Below are positions 15,053-20,938 of a stretch of 20,938 nt of DNA, piece after piece (position 1 is the first letter of the stretch; each line of letters starts with the position of its first letter). The stretch is from contig CAWUKV010000090.1 of assembly GCA_963923025.1 (NCBI GenBank), positions 1-20,938 of the forward strand, written 5' to 3'. The notes under the pieces were generated by a model that saw only the letters and a list, made by a program, of their open reading frames with translations, was not told where the DNA came from and did not search any database. A program made the translations under genes and the position numbers. This DNA is from CAWUKV01 sp963923025 (lineage in GTDB: Bacteria > Cyanobacteriota > Cyanobacteriia > Phormidesmidales > Phormidesmidaceae).

Positions 15053-15970
15053 ATGTCTTTTTCTGCTCCGCCTAAAGTGACTGAATATCCGGTTTCGCCT
15101 GACGTTCAGCTGATGCTGAAGCAGGAGAAACCGCTGGTGACGCCGCTGCGGATTGGAGCGGTGGTAGTTGCGATCGCGATCCTTATCTACACCGCACAAA
15201 TTAGCGATCTCAGCTTTGGCGAACTGTTCCAGGGGGGCGGCAACATGACGGAATACATCAGCCGCTACTTCCCTCCCGATTTTGCCAATGCTGGATTCCC
15301 TCGTCTGCGCCCAGAGCAGTGCCCCCGCCGCGATATTCCCATTGGGCTAGGGTTCACACAGCTTTGCCTGCCCACTCAGGGCTACATTCAAGACATTTTT
15401 GAAACGGTGGCAATGGGCGTATGGGGAACGCTGATGGCGGCCATTATTGCCGTTCCCCTCAGCGTGGTGGCAGCTGAAAATATTGCACCAGTGCCGGTGG
15501 TGTTTGTGGTTCGCCGCTTTTTAGACGCCATGCGGGCCATTAACGAAATTGTTTTTGCGCTGATTTTTATTGTGGCGGTAGGTCTAGGTCCCTTTGCAGG
15601 TGTCCTGGCGCTATTCATTCACACCGCCGGAACGCTGGGCAAGCTCTTTTCTGAGGCAATTGAAGCGATTGAACCAGGACAGGTCGAAGGAATTCGTGCC
15701 ACTGGCGCATCCAAGCTACAGGAGGTCATCTTTGGGGTCATTCCCCAGGTAATTCCGCTGTGGACCTCGTTTACCCTGTACCGCTTTGAAGCTAATGTCC
15801 GCTCTGCCGCAGTACTGGGCATCGTCGGGGCTGGCGGCATTGGGGTCTCGCTAGTACAAAGTTTTCGAGCGTTCAAGTATCAGAACGTCTGCGCCATTCT
15901 GATACTTCTCATCGTCACCGTTGCGGTTATCGATACGCTCTCCTCCAAGCTCAGACAGCGACTGGTCTAA
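15053..15970 (+). CDS. phnE: PhnE2: phosphonate ABC transporter permease
   Basis: Paralogue of PhnE1, 305 residues, nearly identical in sequence from LIYTAQISDLSFGELFQ onward and with the same six-segment topology and EAA loop (EAIEAIEPGQVEGIRATGASK region). It shares the extra loop after PPDF, with Cys90 and Cys105, that E. coli PhnE lacks. The N-terminal tail is shorter and different from PhnE1. It pairs by position with PhnD2 and presumably relies on the upstream PhnC. It is the last transporter gene of the cluster. Confidence 0.93.
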   Translation: MSFSAPPKVTEYPVSPDVQLMLKQEKPLVTPLRIGAVVVAIAILIYTAQISDLSFGELFQGGGNMTEYISRYFPPDFANAGFPRLRPEQCPRRDIPIGLGFTQLCLPTQGYIQDIFETVAMGVWGTLMAAIIAVPLSVVAAENIAPVPVVFVVRRFLDAMRAINEIVFALIFIVAVGLGPFAGVLALFIHTAGTLGKLFSEAIEAIEPGQVEGIRATGASKLQEVIFGVIPQVIPLWTSFTLYRFEANVRSAAVLGIVGAGGIGVSLVQSFRAFKYQNVCAILILLIVTVAVIDTLSSKLRQRLV

Positions 15971-16054
15971 CAATTCAAACCCGTCACAATTTCTTTACAG
16001 CGTCACATCAACATCCAGGCTCGCTGCGGGAATCTGATTTAAGGTTTATCTATG

Positions 16055-16073
16055 ATCTAGAGAATAATCTAGA
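16055..16073. repeat. Two direct ATCTAGA repeats upstream of the TauE-like gene
   Basis: ATCTAGA at 16055-16061 and 16067-16073, 12 bases apart; each contains the palindrome TCTAGA. They lie 33 bases before the start at 16106. They could be a regulator site or chance. Confidence 0.4.
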
Positions 16074-16105
16074 CCGCTGCCTCCTTTCTTGCCTTTCTAT
16101 TCCCT

Positions 16106-16462
16106 ATGGCTTTTCTCTTCATTTTGCTTGGTCTTGCTATTGGTACGCTCAGCGGCCTGATTGGCATTGGTGGTGGCGTGCTATTTGTCCCCGCCCTGGT
16201 TTATTTCTTCGGCTTCGACCAGTACCAGGCTCAGGGGACAACCATGGCATTGCTAGTGCCACCCATCGGCATTTTGGGAGCGTGGACCTACTTTCAGTCT
16301 GGGCATGTGGATGTGAAGGTGGCGCTGCTGATCTGTCTGGGTTTCGTTTTGGGTGGCTTTGTCGGGGCAAAGTTTGCCACATCCTTGCCAGAGTTGTGGC
16401 TCAAGCGAGTCTTTGGTATTGCCATGCTGGCGGTATCCGTACGAATGATTTTTTCGAAGTAA
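16106..16462 (+). CDS. Half-size TauE/SafE family membrane protein
   Basis: 118 residues, about half of the usual TauE/SafE length, with one copy of the repeat: segments at about 3-34 containing the GLIGIGGGVLFVPALV motif, 45-62, 71-90 and 98-115. TauE/SafE proteins export sulfite or small organosulfonates; the substrate here is unknown. A single-repeat protein would need to work as a homodimer or with a partner. It appears complete, with a clear ATG and a stop followed closely by the HAD gene (22 bases), rather than a truncated fragment, since the protein ends in a normal basic tail. It follows the phosphonate transporter but has its own 135-base upstream spacer. Confidence 0.85.
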   Translation: MAFLFILLGLAIGTLSGLIGIGGGVLFVPALVYFFGFDQYQAQGTTMALLVPPIGILGAWTYFQSGHVDVKVALLICLGFVLGGFVGAKFATSLPELWLKRVFGIAMLAVSVRMIFSK

Positions 16463-16484
16463 GTTCCTGAAGACTGCCTTCTAG

Positions 16485-17144
16485 ATGCTGATTTCCCGCT
16501 TCAAGGCTGTTCTCTTTGACATGGATGGCCTCATGCTCAATAGTGAGGTCTTGTACCATGTGGCCTGGCAGCAGACCATCGATCAGCTCGGTTACCAGCT
16601 AGATCGACAGCTTTATGTCGATTTGGTAGGGCGCAGCAATGCCGAGTCGGAGCGGCTAATGCGGCAGGCATTTGGCCCAGCATTCCCGATGGAGACCTTT
16701 GCCCAGCAGTGGCCCCAGCGGTGGCGAGAGCTGGTGGCGGAACAGGGCATACCCCTACAGCCAGGGTTGCTAGAACTATTGAACTTTTTAGACGCATGTA
16801 CCCTACCCAAGGCCGTGGGGACCTCCAGCAACCGAGTCGAGGCAGAACTGAGTCTCAAAAGTACCGGGCTGTGGGAGCGATTTAGCACAGTAGTCACGGT
16901 GGATGACGTGACAGAAGGTAAACCCGCGCCAGACATTTTCTTGCTGGCGGCGCAGCAACTGGGGTACGAACCAGCGGAGTGCCTGGTACTGGAAGACTCA
17001 AATGCAGGGGTGCAGGCCGCCACGACAGCAGGCAGTGTGGTGATTATGGTGCCGGACTTGCAGGTACCTTCAGATACGGCGCGATCGCAAGCTCTCCATG
17101 TCTGTGATTCCCTCCACGACGTCCGCGCCCTCCTCGCTGAGTGA
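16485..17144 (+). CDS. HAD-superfamily phosphatase (beta-phosphoglucomutase-like)
   Basis: 219-residue cytoplasmic HAD hydrolase with a helical cap: nucleophile motif FDMDGLMLNSE (Asp12 and Asp14), motif II in VGTSSNR, motif III Lys in EGKPAPDIF, and motif IV LEDSNAGVQAA. The length and the DGLMLNSE sequence fit the beta-phosphoglucomutase/sugar-phosphatase group, so the substrate is probably a small phosphorylated metabolite. The phosphonoacetaldehyde hydrolase cap Lys signature is not seen, so I do not call it PhnX. It lies 22 bases after the TauE-like gene, probably one transcript. A HIP1 site lies near the 3' end. Confidence 0.9.
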   Translation: MLISRFKAVLFDMDGLMLNSEVLYHVAWQQTIDQLGYQLDRQLYVDLVGRSNAESERLMRQAFGPAFPMETFAQQWPQRWRELVAEQGIPLQPGLLELLNFLDACTLPKAVGTSSNRVEAELSLKSTGLWERFSTVVTVDDVTEGKPAPDIFLLAAQQLGYEPAECLVLEDSNAGVQAATTAGSVVIMVPDLQVPSDTARSQALHVCDSLHDVRALLAE

Positions 17145-17196
17145 CACTCTCCCCGTCTCCAGTCAGGGCGCCGTATAGGCTGGAGGCAAAGCAGAA

Positions 17197-17841
17197 CTAA
17201 AGCAGCCGTAACTGGTCAATCCGCTGCAGCGTTAGCCGCGTGAAGCAGCGGTTCAGCCGCTCGCCCTCACTCAAATCACGGTCTTCCCCCCCCTGCTCAA
17301 CTTCCCAGTCACAGTGCTGTTCCCGATAGGTCTCCCATAGCATTTGGTTGCTGGGCAGGCCAGCCTGAACCCGTAACGGTGCAGTCTGCAAGGCCGCTGT
17401 GTAAGCAATTTCTAGCCGTGGCAGTACAGCAAAATAGTCTGGCAACTCATCAGGCTCCCACTGGGTCAAGGCAACCATGCGCTCGTTGTGCCGCTCCGCT
17501 CGACAGGTATCGAGAATCAGGGTGTAAATTGTGCCGCCTCGGTAGCCCTGACTGACAAGGGCACAGTAAGTACTCTCAAACGCCTGCCAGGTAAACTCTG
17601 CTGTCTGTAAAGCATTGGGTTCGCCCAAAAAAGTGGCCCCATCCAGCGCTTCGTACAGGTCCCGTCTGCGCTCTAGCGCGGCCTGTTCCCAGTCCTGAGC
17701 ACAGCGATTAAGGCCAATTTGGGTTGGGTCAGGGCAGTCGGGCTGCGCCACGCCGGGAAACGTTTCGTTGGCCTGACTGGCGGCGGCGGCGAGTGCCAGG
17801 GTAAGCAGGGTCAGGGTCAGGGAACGAAGGGTTGAAAGCAT
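17197..17841 (-). CDS. Secreted LprI-like (DUF1311) protein
   Basis: 214 residues from the ATG at 17841: an N-terminal signal peptide (MLSTLRSLTLTLL, then Ala-rich, cleavage near SQA), then a Cys-containing helical region like the lysozyme-inhibitor LprI family. The family pattern appears as DCPDPTQIGLNRC with WQAFESTYC, then GGTIYTLILDTCRAERHNERM. A second half echoes it (LWETYREQHCDWEVEQGG, then NRCFTRLTLQRIDQL), so it may be two LprI-like units fused. LprI relatives act in the envelope and some bind lysozyme; the function here is unknown. The frame extends upstream to 17958, but that would put 39 residues before the signal peptide and is less likely. It is divergent from the helicase gene, with 120 bases between. 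Confidence 0.78.
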   Translation of the reverse strand: MLSTLRSLTLTLLTLALAAAASQANETFPGVAQPDCPDPTQIGLNRCAQDWEQAALERRRDLYEALDGATFLGEPNALQTAEFTWQAFESTYCALVSQGYRGGTIYTLILDTCRAERHNERMVALTQWEPDELPDYFAVLPRLEIAYTAALQTAPLRVQAGLPSNQMLWETYREQHCDWEVEQGGEDRDLSEGERLNRCFTRLTLQRIDQLRLL

Positions 17842-17961
17842 GTGCGATCGCAAATCTACAGCAATATCTAATCGGCCTAGTTTTAATAGATACCCAGCGA
17901 AACCCCCGATTTTCCGATTCCCTGGCACAATAGAGGCGTTCAAATCTACCCCTGACATTTC

Positions 17962-20619
17962 GTGCTCTCCCCTGACCGGCTGTTTCCCTTTGAATTAGAC
18001 CCGTTTCAACACCAGGCCATCGACGCACTGAACACTGGCAAGTCCGTCGTCGTTTGCGCCCCAACCGGGTCAGGGAAGACGCTCGTGGGGGAATACGCCA
18101 TTCACCGAGCCCTGCACGACGACAAGCGCGTTTTCTACACAACTCCCCTCAAAGCCCTATCGAACCAAAAGCTGCGAGACTTCCGCGAACAGTTCGGGAC
18201 GGACAAGGTGGGTCTGCTCACAGGTGACACCTCCACCAACCGCGATGCACCTATCGTGGTCATGACCACCGAAATCTTCCGTAACATGCTGTACGGCACC
18301 GCCATCGGCGAGACCGGCACCTCCCTAGCCAACGTGCAAGCCGTTGTGCTGGACGAGTGCCACTACATGAACGACCGCCAGCGTGGCACCGTTTGGGAAG
18401 AGTCGATTATCTACTGCCCACCAGAGATCCAGCTGGTTGGCCTGTCGGCGACGGTTGCCAACGGCGATCAGCTCACCGACTGGATTGACCAGATTCACAA
18501 TGACGCTGAGCTGGTCTACTCCGACTATCGCCCAGTACCACTGACGTTTCATTTTTGCACCAGTAAGGGGCTGTTTCCCCTGCTGAACGAACGGGGGACC
18601 GGCATGCACCCCCGCCTGAAGCGTCAACGGAAGCCGCCCCGTGCCCAGAGAGGTCAAAAGAAAAAGCCCCAGGTAGCGACCATTGGCATGGTTGTCAGTC
18701 GGCTGCAGGAGGCCGACATGCTGCCTGCCATTTACTTTATCTTTAGCCGCAAGGGCTGTGACAAGGCCGTGCAGCAGGTTGACCATCTCTCGCTAGTAAC
18801 ACCAGAAGAGGCCCAAGAACTCAAACAGCGCATCGACAAATTTCTAGCCCTCAATCCCAACGCTGGGCGGACGGGACAGGTCCAACCCCTCTACCGGGGC
18901 ATAGCGGCTCACCATGCGGGCATTCTCCCAGCCTGGAAAGGGCTGGTCGAGGAGCTGTTTCAGGCTGGGCTCATTAAGGTTGTTTTTGCCACAGAAACCC
19001 TGGCCGCAGGCATCAACATGCCCGCCCGAACAACCGTTATTGCCAGCCTGTCTAAACGGACGGACAGCGGCCATCGGCTGCTGCACGCGTCAGAATTTTT
19101 GCAAATGGCCGGACGGGCCGGACGACGGGGCATGGACGACGAAGGCCATGTGGTTACGGTCGAGAATCCTTTTGAAGGCGCTAGAGAGGCATCGGCGCTG
19201 GCCACCTCAAAGCCTGATCCGCTGGTCAGCCAGTTTTCGCCCAGCTATGGCATGGTGCTCAACCTGCTCCAGGTCCATTCTGTTGAAGAGTCACAGGCCT
19301 TAGTCGAACGCAGCTTTGGGCAGTACCTGTCAACCATGCACCTGAGCCCGCAGGTAAAGGCGATAAAAGACTTGTCGCACACCATCGAAGAGGTAAAAGC
19401 TCAGCTGGCCACCGTAGATACGACGGTGATTGATGACTTTGTCAAACAAAAAGAGCGACTCAAAGAAGAGAAACGCCTACTCAGAATCTTGCAACAGCAG
19501 GCAGAAGACTCGCTCTCTGGCGACCTACGCATGGCTGCAAGCTACGCCGTCGCCGGGACCACGCTAGCGCTGTTGGGCCAAAACCTACCGAAGCCAGACC
19601 CCATTCCTGCGCTGCTGGTTGGCAAAATTTCAGGGCCGGGTCAGTTCCCCTATCTGGTCTGTCTGACGAACAGCAATCGCTGGTATGTGGTCACGGTCAA
19701 AGAAGTGTTTGCCATCCACAACGAGTACGATCGCATGGCCGTTGTGGACGAGATGTCGTTGCCCAGTGGCCTAGGAAGCAAGCCAGGGAGTACGCTGCCC
19801 GGCGATGAAACCACTGCCGAGATTGCCGCTCAGCTGCCCGAACTGCCCAAAATGGATGAGCTGGCTCCCGAACTCAAAGACCAGCAGGCCCGGATTGACG
19901 AAGTGGAAGACTGCATTCGGACCCACCCCGCTAACGAGTTTGGTAAACCCAAGGCATTCATCAAAAAACAGCAGCGACTCCAGCGGCTGCTAGACGAACT
20001 TGAAGATCGTCAGGGCAAATATGAGCACCTGTCCCATCGGTATTGGGAAGAGTTCACCGACCTGATGGTGATTTTGGAACACTTCGGCTGCTTAGAGAAC
20101 AACCAGCCCACCAACTTTGGCAAAATGTGCGCGGCCATCCGCGGAGAGAATGAGCTGTGGCTGGGTATGGCGCTAGCCTCAGGAGAGTTTGACCACCTGG
20201 CACCGCAGGAGCTGGCCACAGCCTGTGCCGCAATTGTGACCGACATGTCTCGCCCGGATACCTGGACACGCTACCGCACCTCAGCCAACGTTGAAGAGGC
20301 ACTAGAAGGGCTACGCCAGATTCGTCGAGAGATCTTTCAAATGCAGCGACGTCATGCCCGAGAACAACAGGACACGCTGCCGGTGTATTTGGAATGGGAC
20401 ATGGTTGCACTCGTTGAGCAGTGGGCACTTGAAACCGACTGGGAAACGCTCTGCAACAACACTAGTTTGGACGAAGGCGACATCGTCCGCATTCTCCGGC
20501 GAACGCTCGATCTGCTCTCTCAAATCCCCCACGTGCCCTTTTTGTCCGACACGTTCAAAAACACGGCCCGGCAGGCAGCGTACCTGATTGATCGTTTCCC
20601 AATCAATGAGGGCAAGTGA
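17962..20619 (+). CDS. Ski2/Mtr4-type DExH-box RNA helicase (ISE2-like)
   Basis: 885-residue superfamily 2 helicase. Motifs: FQHQA before motif I, APTGSGKT (33-40), TPLKALSNQK (61-70), TTEIFRNML, DECH (131-134), SAT in GLSATVANG, and the second RecA domain with FATETLAAGINMPA and QMAGRAGRRGMD (motif VI). The C-terminal part is like the Ski2/Mtr4 DSHCT region, ending in an Arg/Glu-rich helical bundle. Cyanobacterial members are related to plastid ISE2, which acts in RNA processing; RNA remodelling is the likely role. An in-frame TGA nine bases upstream leaves the GTG at 17962 as the earliest start, and the residues after it are family-like. There is no obvious ribosome binding site. Confidence 0.94.
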   Translation: MLSPDRLFPFELDPFQHQAIDALNTGKSVVVCAPTGSGKTLVGEYAIHRALHDDKRVFYTTPLKALSNQKLRDFREQFGTDKVGLLTGDTSTNRDAPIVVMTTEIFRNMLYGTAIGETGTSLANVQAVVLDECHYMNDRQRGTVWEESIIYCPPEIQLVGLSATVANGDQLTDWIDQIHNDAELVYSDYRPVPLTFHFCTSKGLFPLLNERGTGMHPRLKRQRKPPRAQRGQKKKPQVATIGMVVSRLQEADMLPAIYFIFSRKGCDKAVQQVDHLSLVTPEEAQELKQRIDKFLALNPNAGRTGQVQPLYRGIAAHHAGILPAWKGLVEELFQAGLIKVVFATETLAAGINMPARTTVIASLSKRTDSGHRLLHASEFLQMAGRAGRRGMDDEGHVVTVENPFEGAREASALATSKPDPLVSQFSPSYGMVLNLLQVHSVEESQALVERSFGQYLSTMHLSPQVKAIKDLSHTIEEVKAQLATVDTTVIDDFVKQKERLKEEKRLLRILQQQAEDSLSGDLRMAASYAVAGTTLALLGQNLPKPDPIPALLVGKISGPGQFPYLVCLTNSNRWYVVTVKEVFAIHNEYDRMAVVDEMSLPSGLGSKPGSTLPGDETTAEIAAQLPELPKMDELAPELKDQQARIDEVEDCIRTHPANEFGKPKAFIKKQQRLQRLLDELEDRQGKYEHLSHRYWEEFTDLMVILEHFGCLENNQPTNFGKMCAAIRGENELWLGMALASGEFDHLAPQELATACAAIVTDMSRPDTWTRYRTSANVEEALEGLRQIRREIFQMQRRHAREQQDTLPVYLEWDMVALVEQWALETDWETLCNNTSLDEGDIVRILRRTLDLLSQIPHVPFLSDTFKNTARQAAYLIDRFPINEGK

Positions 20620-20663
20620 CCGGCATCGCAGTTCGGCTACGGCAGAGTATGTTGCCTTCGGCC

Positions 20664-20938
20664 CTAATGCATAAATCGCCGACTGTTCAATTTCCAATAG
20701 TCCTGACAGCGACGGGCCGCTGGCCTGAGAACGCTTTGGGGATGGACGACGCAGCGAACGCTGGCATGATGGCTGTAGAAACGGCAACTCAAGCAGGGCG
20801 TAGAGGCATTGACGGGCGACCGTGCTGAGCGCGTCAATGCTTGCTTAACACGATAAAACCGACGCATTTGGCAGACGCCGTACGTGAAGAGTGCCACCCC
20901 CGATAGAATTAGGCCCGTACTGACTAAACTCTGAGGTT
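20664..20938 (-). CDS. Small Cys-rich membrane protein, 5' end outside the window
   Basis: The frame is open from the window edge to TAG at 20664-20666, 91 codons seen. It starts with a hydrophobic segment (SLVSTGLILSGVALFTYGV), then a basic stretch (RRFYRVKQ), then a Cys/His cluster: CLSCRFY, then VRCVVHP, and RRCQDYW near the end. A CxxC pair followed by two further Cys and a His suggests a metal site. It recalls a small conserved cyanobacterial protein whose name I do not know. An internal ATG at 20897 would remove part of the membrane segment, so the start is probably upstream. It converges with the helicase gene, leaving 44 bases between the stops and no clear terminator. Confidence 0.65.
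   Translation of the reverse strand, partial: PQSLVSTGLILSGVALFTYGVCQMRRFYRVKQALTRSARSPVNASTPCLSCRFYSHHASVRCVVHPQSVLRPAARRCQDYWKLNSRRFMH

Noticed and set aside
15982..16011. Third Pho box after phnE2
   Set aside because: Only one octamer (CTTTACAG) resembles the repeat; the flanking octamers at 11-base spacing do not match.
16485..17144. HAD gene as phosphonoacetaldehyde hydrolase (PhnX)
   Set aside because: The cap lacks the recognisable catalytic Lys context of PhnX; motifs fit the beta-phosphoglucomutase-like group.
20616..20828. 70-codon plus-strand frame after the helicase
   Set aside because: It is antisense to the minus-strand membrane protein frame, which has clear membrane and Cys-cluster features.

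Overview
The window reads as chromosomal DNA of a cyanobacterium. About ten copies of the octamer GCGATCGC (HIP1) are scattered through genes and spacers. The Ski2-like helicase, the half-size TauE protein, the small Cys-rich membrane protein and the CCCTCTCCC/GGGAGAGGG palindromes also fit a cyanobacterium. A filamentous Leptolyngbya-like lineage is only a guess. No tRNA, rRNA, CRISPR array, transposase or integrase was seen.

Left flank (1-5381), housekeeping: the 5' part of a class A penicillin-binding protein (minus strand), then tyrS-pyrF and a secreted Pro-rich protein of unknown function on the plus strand. A gene-free half kilobase and a coiled-coil protein follow.

Centre (5520-15970), the interesting part: a phosphonate/ribosyl-phosphate module. 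An SDR oxidoreductase with a one-base C-terminal frameshift is followed by an E. coli-like phnM. Next comes a tight phnL-phnM2-2H phosphoesterase run, then phnD1-phnE1, phnC and phnD2-phnE2. The PhnL homologue keeps the fold-level sequence of the family but has lost nearly every ATPase motif. The second PhnM is strongly diverged. The 2H phosphoesterase sits where a PhnP-type cyclic phosphodiesterase would be useful. One intact ATPase (PhnC) lies between two binding-protein/permease pairs. The core C-P lyase genes phnG, H, I, J and K are not in this window. Two matching four-repeat Pho boxes precede phnD1 and phnC, so uptake is probably induced by phosphate starvation.

Right flank (16106-20938): a half-size TauE/SafE membrane protein, a HAD phosphatase, a secreted LprI-like protein (minus), a DExH RNA helicase of the Ski2/ISE2 type, and the 3' part of a small Cys-rich membrane protein gene (minus) that runs off the window.

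Working model (inference): PhnD1/PhnD2 capture a phosphonate or related reduced-phosphorus compound and PhnC energises PhnE1 and PhnE2. The PhnM enzymes and the 2H phosphoesterase then process ribosyl triphosphate and cyclic ribosyl phosphate intermediates, either with a C-P lyase encoded elsewhere or in a pathway without it.
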